Assembly (NCBI GenBank): GCA_948144175.1 | Contig: CANXME010002517.1 | Coordinates: 1,364,001 to 1,428,000, forward strand | Source of the DNA: Closterium sp. NIES-65 | Taxonomy: Eukaryota; Streptophyta; Zygnematophyceae; Desmidiales; Closteriaceae | Direction: 5' to 3' | DNA length: 64,000 bases | Shown: positions 33,746 through 45,209 of the stretch, one piece after another | Position numbering within the stretch: the first letter of the stretch is position 1 | Layout of the letters: the number at the start of each line of letters is the position of its first letter | Position numbers and translations under genes: made by a program | The notes under the pieces: model-generated | Seen by the model: the letters and a program-made list of their open reading frames with translations, nothing else | Databases searched by the model: none | Told to the model about the DNA's origin: nothing

Positions 33746-33913
33746 TAATTGCTTCACACTTCACTCCGCGCCCCACACTCTCATTCCTCGCCTCCTCACT
33801 TTAAAGCAAACCCTATGGTCTCATTCCTTGCACCCAACCCTCCATGCGACAGCATCGTTCGTATGTATCGACCCCTTTCTCTCTAATCACCTTTCTCCAT
33901 GTCGTTTCTCAGG

Positions 33914-35956
33914 TCGCAGTGGTAATGGAGCATGCACTGCGCCTGCTCCACACATGCAGATATGCCCCATGCTGACATGGACTACATCAACTATTACGGG
34001 CCTGTCATGCACCAGCTGCTGCTGCAGGTATGTTCTTGCAGATCCGAGCTAACAGGTTCGGTCCAACAGGTTCAGCCATGTCGCATGCCGCAAGCTGGCG
34101 TGGGCTATATCAACTGTGACGGGCCCATCATGCACCAGCTGCTGCTCAAGGTACGCAAATGTGCAAGTGGGGTATGGAGGTTCGGTCCAACAGCTTCGGC
34201 CATGCGGGCTTGGGTCACACGGGTTCGGAGGTTTGGTCGTGCGGGTTTGAACATGCGGGTTCGGATATGCGGGTTCTGTCAGAATGCCATAATTGTCTAG
34301 TCTGCAGTGGGGTACGCTATAGTGAGTACAGCCCAAATAAGGGTTTGCTATATGTATCCTATCTGCTGCTAGTGCAACCCTCTCTTCTGCTGTTCATTCC
34401 TGCTTGCTATCTTGACATGCTATCAGAGCAGGTCGACCCTCGCGGGTCGATCCTGTGGACGGGCCCACCCTGCTGCTTCCGCTGCTGTCCTGCCTGTCGG
34501 GTGCCTCGCGCGCGCGACGTTCTCTGCCTGCAGCACGCCCGGCACGCGTGGCGTTTTTTCTTCCCGCCGCGCGCTCGGGGCGCGCGCCGGTTTTCTGCCC
34601 GCCACGCACCCAGGGCGCGTGGCAGTTTCCTGCCCGCCGCGCGCCCCGGTTTCGTCACCCGTCGCGGCCCCCCTGGGGCCCGCGCGTTATCCCCTCCCGT
34701 CACCCGCCGCGGTGTCCTGGGGGCCCGCGCGACGCCCCCTCCCGTCGCCCGTCGCGACGCCCCGGGGGCCCGCGCGTCGCCCTACCCGTCGCCCGTCGCG
34801 GCGCCCTGGGGGCCCGCGCGCCGCCCTGCTCGTCGCCCGTCGCGACGCCCTAGGGACCCGCGCGCCGCCCCGCTTCTGCTCGCACGCTGCCCCAGCTACT
34901 GCCTGCGTTTCTGCCCCGCGCCGCGCGCGCGCTGCTTGCGTTGGGGGTGTGGGGGTGGTGGGTATGGGGGTGGCGGATGTGTGAGCCGCCCCCTTCTCCT
35001 CCTCCTCATCCGTCTCCCACTGTTGCAGCTGCCGTTGAGGGGGGTGGGTGTGTGGGAGCCGAGGGAGTGGCGCTAGGGGGGTGTCGTGGGAGTGGAGCTA
35101 GGGGTGCAGCAAGGGGTGTGTGAAAGGGGTGTGGGACAGTTGGGGGAGGTTGAACGGAGGTAGCCGTCGTGACGTCAGCAGCGCGAGTAGTCCGGGGGTC
35201 ACCCTTGCTCCGGTAGCCCAGCGAGCTTGCTGCGCAAGTCGCCCATGGATCCGTTGCTCCAGCCGCTCGTCTTAGCCGCGGAGCCAGTGACTTCAGTAGT
35301 CCGGATACCCTTGCTTGTGTCCGGTAGCTCGTGCGCGCCGCTCCTGTTGCCCGTGTGTCTGCGGCTTCACCCGTCGCCTCCTTTCTCCACTCCTCTCATA
35401 GTCCCTCCTCCTCCTCACTTGCCCTCTGTGACTGCCTCTAGTTTTGCTTGTGCTTATGAACTTCTTATGCAACTGTTTGCTGTGCTGACCATACCCCACT
35501 TTGACTATGGGGGTGTGTCAGAATGCTATAATTGTCTAGTCTGCAGTGGGGTAATCTATAGTAAGTACAGCCCAAATTAGGGTTTGCAATATGTATCCTA
35601 TCTGCTGCTAGTGCAACCCTCTCTTCTGCTGTTCATTCCTGCTTGCTATCTTGACAGGTTCAACCATGCAGGTTCAGCCATGCGGGTTCGGACATGCGGG
35701 TTCAGCCATGCGGGTGTGGTCACATCATACGGTAGGTGAGCTCCAACAGCTGCTACAGGTGAGCTTGTGTGCACGAATAGCAGAGATTCACCTCAAGGAC
35801 CTGAGGTGGAAGGTGAAGCTGGAAGGGCTTCTCTGGTGCTCTCTACCTCACTGCCTCTCTGCTGCCTCTCTAGCACAGGTTTTTGCCTATGCGAATAATT
35901 TTGAGCGTTCAGAAACTGAGCCTTCTGAGGAAATCAGCAGTGTCCCACTTCAATAA
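33914..35956 (+). CDS. Possible host gene fragment with duplicated exon, split by an LTR element
   Basis: At 33955-34028 the plus strand reads ADMDYINYYGPVMHQLLLQ then GTATGT; at 34088-34151 a diverged copy reads AGVGYINCDGPIMHQLLLK then GTACGC. A third short match (LQQLLQ then GTGAGC) is at 35740-35758. Text from 35762 reads ARIAEIHLKDLRWKVKLEGLLW and, after CACAG at about 35878, VFAYANNFERSETEPSEEISSVPLQ and a stop at 35954-35956. Upstream, TTTCTCAG at 33906-33913 could be an acceptor. I do not recognise the protein. The pattern of repeated exon ends with donors resembles the ALDH gene. The 34277-35656 element sits in the middle. Frame continuity across these pieces is not proven. Confidence 0.35.
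34277..35656 (+). mobile_element. Non-autonomous Copia-related LTR element 3 (1380 bp)
   Basis: LTRs of 141 bp at 34277-34417 and 35516-35656 (TGTCAGAATG...CTTGACA) with a perfect target duplication GGTTC (34272-34276 and 35657-35661). The primer site TGCTATCAGAGCAGG follows the 5' LTR. The interior is GC-rich with CGCGCCCGGCGCGCG-type hairpins and repeated CCCGTCGCGGCGCCCTGGGGG units; the polypurine tract CTATGGGGGTG precedes the 3' LTR. No coding domains. Unlike elements 1 and 2 it lacks the TTGTGATCCACCC motif. Confidence 0.95.
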
Positions 35957-35988
35957 CCTGGTATGTATGTCAAACCCTAAACATTCCA

Positions 35989-38883
35989 CTAGATGGCAAC
36001 AGAAAGCACGTGATGCAACCTTCCATTCCCAGGCAAGGCCACTGGAGCCCCCATTGCCCAGCCAATCTGGCTCTCCACGTTACCACTACTTACCAGCCGC
36101 ATCAACCCTCCCGCTGCTGCTATCGACACACTTTCTGAAGCCTGTGCCTGCAGTGGTGCGGGGCCGACAGTGTGGGGGAGCTGTGAGAGGGCGAAGGGAG
36201 AAGGCTGAAGAGAGGGGAGCGAGGGGAGGTGAGGGAAGGACGAGGAGGTGTGAGGGAGCAGGGCGGAGAGAGAGGAGAGAGCATGGAGGTCCGGGAGGAG
36301 GATTTCTCGCATCACCCCTGGGTCGTGCGGGTTGCGCGGGTCGTGTGGCTGGAAGTGAGCCAAGAGCCTGCTGCCACACCCCACAAGCTGCCTCAGCCTT
36401 CCCAAATTGGCAGTACCGGCAGAACTGGCAGCACTGCCTGAATTGGCAGCAGCAGCAAAGGCAGAGGTAGCATCAGCAGCAGCATTGGAAGCAGCAACGA
36501 GACTGGAAACTGCATTGCTGGCACAGCTTGGTAGGTGTGGGTTGCGTGTGGCAGCATGCGAGCTGAACGGCGCAGAGGGTGCGCAGGGGGGCACAGGCGA
36601 GCAGGGTGGCACGAGTGGGGAGGGTGGCATGGGTGGGCAGGATGGCATGGGAGGGCAGGGTGGCGTGGAATAATATCCCCCATGCGAGCCCCTGCCACAG
36701 GGGTAGAGGATGTGAGGGGACTTGTGAGGAAGAGGAGGACGAGGGGAGGGAGAGGAAAGGCGAGGGCCAGCAGGGACCCATTTGCGGTGCAGGTGGTTGA
36801 AGACGAGGAGAGAGAGGGAGGGGTCGAGGGAGCAGAGCACAGAGTAGGTGGAGGGTGTGGCATGTGTGGCATGTGTGGGATGTGTGGCATGTGTGGCATG
36901 TGTGGGATGTGTGGCATGTGTGGCATGTGTGGGATGTGTGGCATGTGTGGCATGTGTGGGATGTGTGGCATGTGTGGCATGTGTGGCATGTGTGGCATGT
37001 GTGGCATGTGTGGCATGCACAGTTGCCCTGCTGCTGTGGGCGACTGGTGGTGGTGGAAGCATCTCAAGCCGTGATGCCTGGCACGCTGTGCTGCTGTGTG
37101 GTTCCGTTGAGTCTTCTTCTGCAGCTGGCCTTGCAGTCACATCCGACCCAGTCACACCTGGTACAGTCACATCACCTGCTCCAGTCACATCCTCTACAAT
37201 CACTTGTGCTACATGTGTTCTGGTCCAAATGGCATGGATGGCATCAGACTCCTCCACTACCCTCCACATCTCAGCGCTCCCCCAGTCAACCTCCAGCACA
37301 CCTGCCTCTGACACCATGCTGCTACTGCTGTAGCTGCCGCTGCTGTTGATCCCACTGCCATTACCACTGCCAGAATTACTGCCGCCAGTGCCTGTAACCT
37401 GATTACCAGGGCCATGGGCAGTGTACGCAGCTGGAGTTGGTCTGGGTGCGTGGGGAATGAAGCCCCCCGGGTTGAGACCAAAGCAGGGCCGCGAGATGTG
37501 TCGTCGCACAAACACCCGCCCTCCAAGCACGAGCGAGTCGAGCCTTGGGAACTGGTAGTACTGCTGTGTGCCGTTGCTGCTGCTGCTGCCGCCGCCTTGG
37601 GTCAAGGCACACCCACTCAGCAAGTCGCTCGTGCTGCCACTGCTGCCACGACTGTTGTTGCTGGTGCTCTTGTTACTAGAACCGCATCTGCCCTTGTCGC
37701 TGTCGCATTCGTCGGCACCAAAACCGTCCATTGGTATGTCAATGCACATCGTACACATTCCCAGGAATGGGTGGCGTGAGTGGTTGCTGGGAAAAACCTT
37801 GCCAGTAACACTTGGCGACTTAGGAGAACCCCCAGAACGTGAACAAACAGGATGTTTCTCAGCGACCCCTGTTTCTGAAGCGGAAACAGCAACTCTACCA
37901 CATGAACCAGCAGCGCTCGCGCGCGGGAATGACGGAACAGCACACCCTCCAACAACCACGAGGCAATCCCTTCCCCCCCCACTCATTGCACCCATTGCAG
38001 CCACCACGGGGTCCAACCTGGGCAGCAAGCACGGCTGCTGCACATCAAACCACGCGCCCATGTGCCAATCAAACACTGACACGTGGCGCACGTGCTGCGG
38101 CCTGCCTGACTGGGAAGGCAGCGCGCCGCCCACGATCGCAATCCCGGTTCCGGGAACCGCAGCGGCGACGGCGCCGTAACAGGCTGGGTCGGAGTGGGGG
38201 TTGGTGGGGGGAAGCGGAGGCAGGCGGCGCCACCTGGGGAATGCGTTGGGCGTGCAGAATCCACAGAGGTCCAGCGATGACCCGTACCTGTCGCAGGGTT
38301 GGCAGGGATCAAATGGGTCGCAAGGGGCGCACGGGTGGCCTGTTCTGCTGGGGTAGCAGGCTTCGCAGGTGCAGCAGGCGAACCACTGCAGTCGCTGCCT
38401 GCCTGAACCCTCGCCACCGCTGCCACCCACACACGCCACCAACAGTGCAGCCGCACCCGGGCTCTCACAGTGGCCCTCCTTCACACCCGCTGGGCCTGGG
38501 AGATGAGATCCCAAGGGCATCGGTGGTAGGCGTTTCTCCGAGTCACTCAAGAGACTGTTGGGCATTGAATGAAACTCCCCCTCGTCTTCCCCCAACGCCT
38601 TCCCCATTCCCTTCCCCTCCCCCACCCCCTTCCCCCTCCCTTCCGCCCAACGGTGGCGCAACCACTCCCCTCGCCCCGCACCCCTCCCTCCCCCTTCTTC
38701 CGCGCGAACGCGTCGTCGCAGGCGACCGAACGACGCGCTGCGGATCGTAGCCGCCCAGCCGCGCGACACGCAGCGAGCGGCGGGCAAGTCCCAGAGCGCG
38801 AGTCGCGACATACAGGCGAGCGCGAGGTCATGGGGAAGGCCCGGGAGCAGATGGCCTTCGGCGGAGGCAGAGACAGACACCAT
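35989..38883 (-). CDS. F-box/kelch-repeat-like protein, single exon, 964 aa
   Basis: Probable substrate-receptor subunit of an SCF ubiquitin ligase, inferred from family. The first ATG of the open frame is 38883-38881 and the stop is at 35991-35989. Residues about 11-55 read LLPGLPHDLALACMSRLALWDLPAARCVSRGWAATIRS, a good F-box. Residues about 150-300 hold a Cys-rich patch (CCTCEACYPS, CAPCDPFDPCQPCDRYG) and kelch-like strands with double Gly (GIAIVGGALP, CLVVVGGCAVP). Later kelch-like text includes VFNHLHRKWVPAGPRL. A THATHATHP tract (36850-37015) comes from a 9-bp DNA repeat, and Ser/Gly/Asn-rich linkers are long, so the protein is about twice the usual length. No intron is needed. The dispersed repeat lies just upstream. 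Confidence 0.8.
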   Translation of the reverse strand: MVSVSASAEGHLLPGLPHDLALACMSRLALWDLPAARCVSRGWAATIRSASFGRLRRRVRAEEGGGRGAGRGEWLRHRWAEGRGKGVGEGKGMGKALGEDEGEFHSMPNSLLSDSEKRLPPMPLGSHLPGPAGVKEGHCESPGAAALLVACVGGSGGEGSGRQRLQWFACCTCEACYPSRTGHPCAPCDPFDPCQPCDRYGSSLDLCGFCTPNAFPRWRRLPPLPPTNPHSDPACYGAVAAAVPGTGIAIVGGALPSQSGRPQHVRHVSVFDWHMGAWFDVQQPCLLPRLDPVVAAMGAMSGGGRDCLVVVGGCAVPSFPRASAAGSCGRVAVSASETGVAEKHPVCSRSGGSPKSPSVTGKVFPSNHSRHPFLGMCTMCIDIPMDGFGADECDSDKGRCGSSNKSTSNNSRGSSGSTSDLLSGCALTQGGGSSSSNGTQQYYQFPRLDSLVLGGRVFVRRHISRPCFGLNPGGFIPHAPRPTPAAYTAHGPGNQVTGTGGSNSGSGNGSGINSSGSYSSSSMVSEAGVLEVDWGSAEMWRVVEESDAIHAIWTRTHVAQVIVEDVTGAGDVTVPGVTGSDVTARPAAEEDSTEPHSSTACQASRLEMLPPPPVAHSSRATVHATHATHATHATHATHATHPTHATHATHPTHATHATHPTHATHATHPTHATHATPSTYSVLCSLDPSLSLLVFNHLHRKWVPAGPRLSSPSPRPPLPHKSPHILYPCGRGSHGGYYSTPPCPPMPSCPPMPPSPLVPPCSPVPPCAPSAPFSSHAATRNPHLPSCASNAVSSLVAASNAAADATSAFAAAANSGSAASSAGTANLGRLRQLVGCGSRLLAHFQPHDPRNPHDPGVMREILLPDLHALSSLSALLPHTSSSFPHLPSLPSLQPSPFALSQLPHTVGPAPLQAQASESVSIAAAGGLMRLVSSGNVESQIGWAMGAPVALPGNGRLHHVLSVAI
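36850..37017. repeat. 9-bp tandem repeat in the F-box gene (GTGTGGCAT)
   Basis: About 18 units of GTGTGGCAT with GTGTGGGAT variants every third unit, giving a 27-bp higher-order period. On the coding strand it encodes HATHATHPT, so length changes keep frame. Confidence 0.95.
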
Positions 38884-39886
38884 AGAAGGCTTTAGAAGAC
38901 TCAAACGACTCGGAAGCTAATTTCCACTGAGGAGTCCCGTTCTGCACGGGTGTTTCCGGAAGACGTTGCAGGACGTGAAACTGGCGGAGACTGGATACGT
39001 GGTTGCTGTCGGGGTTGCAAGAAGCGTCACTATCGGTGAAGCCTCTCAGACTGTTTTTAAGTTTTCTCGAAAGCACCCTGTGATTGCCTGGCAGGACCGC
39101 AAAGTGCGTCACCATCATGGATGGCGGGCCGCGTTGAGTCTGCACTGCGATGTGGTCCTACATACACTGTAGCCCACAGTCTTCTTTCGTTTGTGAGTCA
39201 ACACTTATGGCGGCATTGGCAGTTGGGTACATGGGAAAGCATGCACACGTACGGCAGCATTGGCAGTAGGGCACATGGGAAAGCACATGCCCACGTGTTA
39301 AACGCTCTACTAGGCGTGTAGGTTCCGGCGCAACAGGCAGCCAAGTGTCTGAGGATTACTGTACACCCTGCTTCTCGCTAACTAAGTGTACGGAACTGGC
39401 AGGCTAACCTTGTCTTTTTCAAATCATCCCAAAAAATCACAACGCAAAATTCGCTCCGAAGTCGAGGGATACCCCAAGGTCACCCTCGTGAGGTAACCCT
39501 CATGTTTCCCACAAGTGCCCCCGAGGTTAACTTTGAGTGCTGGCGAGTTCATTACCACTCGCAGAAATGTTCGAGCACCTTCGTAATGAAACCATAGACC
39601 AATCAGGGGGGCATATCAGTTCGTTGTTACCCCGAGGATACCCCCTAGCTTCGGCTGGAGGCTCGGCGTCAATCAAAAGTTCGCTTCACTTTGGCTGCCG
39701 AGGCAGCCACGTACGGTAAGCCTTGACTGTGCATTTCGTCTTTCCGTATTCGAATTGAAAAGTAAACGGTTGTGAGCCAGAAAGATTCCATTATCTTATC
39801 ACATCACTCAATATGCTGTAATTACAGTGATGGGTTGGGTTACGTGGCACAGTTTAGATCACGAACCAATCGTAGCTCTTTGGCAA
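38884..39886. other. 5' flank of the F-box gene, containing the dispersed repeat
   Basis: 39005-39345 is copy 2 of the dispersed repeat. From 39345 to 39886 I see no gene; GATACCCC- and GGTAACC-type motifs recur at 39465-39540 and 39630-39645 and resemble motifs at the right end of the window (63880-63990). Confidence 0.6.
39005..39345. repeat. Dispersed repeat, copy 2 (related to 8590-8900)
   Basis: Collinear with 8590-8900 over about 300 bp; a short internal duplication of GGCAGCATTGGCAGT-GGG-ACATGGGAAAGCA makes this copy longer. Starts about 120 bp upstream of the F-box ATG. Confidence 0.85.
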
Positions 39887-40248
39887 TGTTACGGGTGCAA
39901 TGGAGTGAGCGAACGAAGATTGCACTATCGAAGCAAAGGTACAATGAGCGAAGGCATGAGCGAAGGATTATATAGCGAAACTACAGTGGTAACGGTAATG
40001 GACTGTGGTTGTCGCGCGACGGGCCTGGGACTGAGGTTGGGAAAAGTGTCGAGGCGGAGGTCCGGAGCGCGGGTTACCGCCGAGCCGTGAGGTCAGGGTA
40101 CGACATGCGAAAAAATGGCGGGCGGATTATTGATGCGAGTGGTAACGGTGCTGACTGAGGTGCTACAGTGATGTACGCAATGAGCGGGGATGCGAAGTAA
40201 GGAAAAGGAATTTTCCTTACACTACCCCCCTCCCCAAGGAGGCCCCTC

Positions 40249-43200
40249 TTACGAGAGCGCATGGACGTCGCGGAAATGTCGGCTTCGCAGGTACTCGGTG
40301 AAGACAGGGTGGTTCTCGATTTTATCCAGGGGGACCCAGTTGTCTTCTGTGGGCGTTCGGTCCTTCCAGCGAATTAGGAACTCGATCCTTCGGGCTCCCC
40401 GAGGGTCGCGAACTCGGTGGCTGAGGATTTTTTCAGGGGTGATGATTGGTTCGGTTGGGGGGCGTGTCATGCTGGCTGGGCGATTTCGTGGCAGTTGGCT
40501 CGTGGATGGGATGTAAGGGCGAAGTAGGCTGACGTGGAATGACGGGCTGACGTACCAGTCAGCAGGGAGGAGGAGGTGGGCGGTGACGGGTGTGATCATG
40601 TGGCTGATGCGAAATGGCCCACAATATCTTGGGCGAAGTTTTGGAGTGATGGGCAAGCGGAGGTTCTGGGTATCGAGTAGTACTAGGTCGTCTGGCTGGT
40701 AAGTGACAAAATTAGAAGAAAGAAAGAGGATTGAACTAGCAAGAATGAGGATACAAATAGCAAACCCTAGAAGGGTTGTACTCGCTATAGAGCACCCCAT
40801 TACAGGCTAGAGCATAAGATAACATTCTGACACACCCCCATAGCCAAAGTGGGGTGTAATCAGCAGAGCAGGCAAAGCAGTACAAGCTCAGGGTGGATCA
40901 CAATGTCACCACACATTCTGAGCACAAGTTTAAGAAGCAATAGTTTAGAGTTCATAATTATGAGCAAAGCTAGTGGTAGTCACAACGGGCAAGTGAGGAG
41001 GAGGAGAGAGAGTGAGGGGAGAGGAGATAGGAGGCGACGGCTGAAGCTGCAGACACACGGGCAACAGGAGGCAGACTGGCACAGCGGCTACCGGACAGCG
41101 CCCGGACTACAGGAGTAACAGGCCCCGCGGCTCAAGTAGCGGCAGACGGGCAACGGACCCACGGGCGGCTGGCGTAGAATTCTAGCTCACTGGGCTACCG
41201 GGACAGCGCCCCGGACTACAGGTGCTGCGAACGACAAACTGGCAACCTCCGCTCATCCTCCCGCACACAGTCCCACCCCCCTGATACACACCCGCTGCTA
41301 CACCGCTAGTTCCACTCCCACGCACCCCCCTTAAACCCTAAACCCCAGTCTCCCACACAACCACCCCCCTCAGCGACAGCTGCAGCAGTGGGAGACGAAG
41401 GAGGAGGAGGAGCAAAGGGAGGAAAGCACACCGGCCACCCCCATACCCGCCACCCCACAGCTCGCGCGGCCCCCTCAGGTCGCCACGATAGACGACGGGA
41501 AATGGGGGGGGGGAGGAGAGGGGGGGGGGGGGGGGGGGGGGGCGCGAAGTGGGGCGGCGGGGCCGCGACGGGTCGGTGGCGGGGCCACGACCGAAGGCGG
41601 CTGGGCCACGACGCGAGGCGGCAGGGCCGCGACCGGAGGTGGCGGGGCTGCGACGGGTCTGTGGCGGGGCCGCGACCGAAGGTGGCGGGGCCGCGACCGG
41701 AGTAGGGCGGCGGGGCCGCGACGGGTCCCCGTCGCCCGTCGCGACGCCTCCAGAGCGGGACGCGGCGAACGCCGCGAGGCAGACGCCCGCCGCGCGCCTC
41801 GGGGCGCACAGCGGGCAGAGAACCGCCGCGCGCCTCGGGGCGCACGGCGGGCAGAAAACCGCCGCGCGCCTCGGGGCGCACGGTGGGAGGAAAAAGTAGC
41901 AGCGGAAGCGAGGTGGTAACCCACCCACAGGATCGATCCAAGGGGATCGACCTGCTCTGATAGCATGACAAAATTAGAAGAAAGAAAGAGGATTGAACTA
42001 GCAAGAATGAGGATACAAATAGCAAACCCTAGAAGGGTTGTACTCGCTATAGAGCACCCCACTACAGGCTAGAGCATAAGATAACATTCTGACAGTAAGT
42101 GACAGGACGGCGGTGGCGATCGGCGTTGCGCTTAGCGATGATGTTGGCTTTTTTAATTGCGTCTGTTGCCCTGGTCCGTGCTGCTTGCAAAATCTCGGCG
42201 AACTGTTGTGCGCGTGGGACTGGATTGTCGGGATTTGGGGTCATGGGTACTGTTGGGTCCTGTCCGTAGTTCAGGTAAAACGGTGACTGTTGGGTCGTGG
42301 CGGAGGGCGAATTGTTGTACGCGAATTCAATGAGTGGCAGTTGCTGTTCCCACGTGTTCGGGTCGTCGCACGTGGCCCGGATGAGCTGCTCCATGGTCTG
42401 GTTTGTCCGTTCTGTCTGTCCGTCCGTTTCGGGGTGGTACGAAGAACTGAACTGTAGTCGCGTGCCAAACTGCTGCCACAGGTTCCGCCAGAAGTTGCTG
42501 GTGAATTTCGTGTCGCGGTCGCTGATAATTGCCGATGGTATCCCGTGGAGGCGAACAACGGTGGCGATGAAGAGGCGGGCTGTTTCTTCGGCTGTGATTG
42601 ATTTCTTGCAAGCTGCGAAATGTGCCATTTTCGTCAGTCGATCGACGACGACCAGGATCGCGTCGTTTCCACTCGCCCCGGCCGGTAATCCCGTGACGAA
42701 ATCCATCGTCACCTGCTGCCAAGCACGCTCTGGGGGTGGAATCGGCTGTAACTGTCCTGCCGGCCGCTTCCGTGATGATTTCATGACCTGGCAGGTGGGA
42801 CACGACGCCACGTGTCGTTGGATGTCGGTCAACATTTGGCCAGTAATAATACCGCTGCAGCTGCTGCCGTGTTTTTTCTACCCCAAAATGTCCCGAGGTA
42901 ACTCCGTCGTGTGCCTCCTGTAACAGTAATTCCCGTAGTAGTGTATACCCGGGTACCCAAATGCGGTCGGTCCCGGCTTTTACGTAATAGACCCCTCGTG
43001 CTGCTGCGAACTGCTGCGAATTGCCTCCGGTGAAGAATGGGTCTGTTTGATATCCGTGGGTAAATAGTCCTGTCAGTAGTGGGCTAGTCTGGGCGAGTAG
43101 TATTGCGTGGATTTGGGCAGTGGGGCGGGTCAGTGCGTCGGCAATGTTGGAAGCTCCCTTTTTGTAGGTGACCGTGTAATGGAAATTCGACTCTAGAAAG

Positions 43201-45209
43201 TCGAGCCAGCGGATCTGTCGTGGGTTGAGGTGGGGTTGTGCGCGGAGATACTGTAGTGATCGGTGGTCTGTCCGTACTGTCACGTCTGCGCCGGTCAAGT
43301 AACAGCGCCACACTTTGAACGCATGCACGATCGCAAGCATTTCGCGATCGTGTATTGGGTAATTTTTCTCAGGTGGGTGCAGCTTTCGTGATTCGTATGC
43401 GATGGGTTGTAGGCCGTTCCCGAAATCCTGTAGCAGTACGGCTCCGATGGCGATGTCGCTTGCGTCAGTAATGACTTCGAATGGGCGGTGTGGGTCGGCA
43501 ATGCGCAGGACAGGCGGAGAACAGAGAACATTTTTCAGGGTAGAGAAGGCAGCATGCTCGTTCTCCCCCCACGTAAAAACGACCCCCTTCCGCAGCAGAT
43601 CCGTCAGTGGGGCAGTTAAGCGTGCCATGTTGGGGACGAACCGACGGACGTAATTAACAAAACCCAAAAAACTCTGCAGCTCCGTGAGGTTTGTCGGGGG
43701 GTGCCAAGCTTTGACCGTATCCAGCTTCTTCGGGTCAATCTCAACCCCAGCCTCCGAAATAACGTGCCCCAAAAATTCTAACCTATCCTGAAAGAACTCG
43801 CACTTAGACCCCTTGGTCAATAACCGATGCTCCTCTAAAATTTTAAACACTGCTTCCAGGTCCGCTAAATGCTGCTGCTTATCACGGCTGTAGACGAGAA
43901 TGTCGTCGAGGTAGACTGTCACACACTTATCTAAAAGTGGTCTAAACGCCTCGTTCATGGTCATCTGGAATGTTGCAGGTGCGTTGGTCAGCCCGAAAGG
44001 CATCACGGTATACTCGAACGACCCGTACCTAGTCCTAAAAGCTGTCTTGGCGCAGTCCGATGGTTCGACTCTAATCTGGTGGTAACCTCCCTGTAAATCT
44101 ATCTTCGAGAACACCCGTGCTGTTCGCAGCTGGTCGATCAGTTCGTCGGCGCGGGGAATGGGGTATCGTGACTTCACTGTAACCCTGTTGAGCGCTCGGT
44201 AATCGATGCACATGCGAAACCCTCCATCTTTTTTTGGTGTGAATAGTATCGGTGCGGCGAACGGGGACGAACTCGGTCGGATAAACTGCTTCGCTAACAG
44301 GTAATCTAACTGCTTCCTCAGTTCGTCGAGCTCCGGCTGTGTCAGTCTGAACTGGCGCTGTACAGTTGGCTGTGGCCCCGGCTCTAACTCTATCCTATGG
44401 TCGTGCGCCCGCTGAGGTGGCAGTCCTTCCGGTAAGTCGTCGGGGAAAATCCCCGGGTACCGTTTCAATAGCTCCTGTAGTTCAGGCGGTACCGCTGTCA
44501 GCAGTTTCTGAAAATCACTCGGCTGCTCAGCTTCTCCTACCACTGCGATGTCCACTGCATACACGTCAGCTCCAGCGGCGACTGCCCGTTTCATTGTTAT
44601 GGCGTTGACGTGGACCGTCGACGATTCAGGCGACTGCCAGCGTGGTAGTTCGGCCCAATTACCACTACTTCGCACAGTGCAGCTGCCTGTCGTCCAGTCG
44701 ATTCTCGGGTTGTAACGTCGCAACCAATCACGTCCTAGTAAAATGTCGTGCCCATCCAGTGTCGTCGCGAGCATTTCTTGTGTAAACCCGAAGTTCCCTC
44801 CGCAGCGAACTTTTACTCTCTCCACCTTCTCCCGTATGGCCAGCGGCGTGCCGTCGACTAAGCGTGCATCAATCTCAGGTAAGCACCGGCTAAGTGTCAG
44901 TTGAAGTTTCCGTGCGGTCGCGGTATTAACTAAACTGTGACTAGCTCCTCCGTCGATAAAAATCTTGACTGCTGCTCCCTGTATTTTCCCGTGGATCAGT
45001 ACTGGGCAATCCGTCGCTGTACCCTCCTTATTCATCCGAGCCCGATCGATAGCGTGGATCGGTACTGTGACTCGGTGAGGGTCGGTGTGGTTGGGCGAGC
45101 AGGCAGTCTCGTCAGTAGTCGGCCCAATTTCTACTGACTGCTGGCGTTTCCCTGCCTCTGAGACTCCCTCCCTTGCTCTGCTCCGCGGCGCCTTAGCTCC
45201 TCTGGACAC
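40249..45209 (-). pseudogene. Chromovirus pol (protease, RT, RNase H, integrase, chromodomain), interrupted
   Basis: Protease reads KIFIDGGASHSLVN (about 44950); reverse transcriptase has FSKIDLQGGYHQI, FGLTNAPATFQ and YLDDILVYS (about 43910); RNase H has ITDASDIAIGAVL and VRTDHRSLQYL; the integrase zinc region HDGVTSGHFGVEKTRQQL continues after a one-base frameshift near 42838 into HVASCPTCQVMK. The core reads MDFVTGLP, IISDRDTKFTSNFW and HPETDGQTERTNQ. At 42095 the VTY codons are split by the nested element and resume at 40703 (QPDDLVLLDTQNLRL). The C-terminus (about 40430-40260) is a chromodomain: ILSHRVRDPRGARRIEFLIRWKDR...NWVPLD. Confidence 0.93.
40704..42094 (-). mobile_element. Non-autonomous Copia-related LTR element 2 (1391 bp), nested in the chromovirus
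   Basis: Terminal repeats of about 128 bp at 40704-40831 and 41967-42094 (TGACAAAATTAG...CATTCTGACA on the plus strand) with a perfect target duplication GTAAG (40699-40703 and 42095-42099). It is a close relative of element 1: same LTR, same TGCTATCAGAGCAGG primer site, same GCGCCCCGAGGCGCGC leader hairpins and 3' motif (about 40884-40915, minus strand). A G-run lies at 41506-41542. Confidence 0.96.

Noticed and set aside
36535-37074. Cys/Gly/Met ORFs on the plus strand over the F-box gene
   Set aside because: Antisense of the THATHATHP repeat.
41506-41542. Poly-G run as a special regulatory site
   Set aside because: Low-complexity G-run in the element 2 leader, likely variable or sequencing-sensitive; nothing specific can be claimed.
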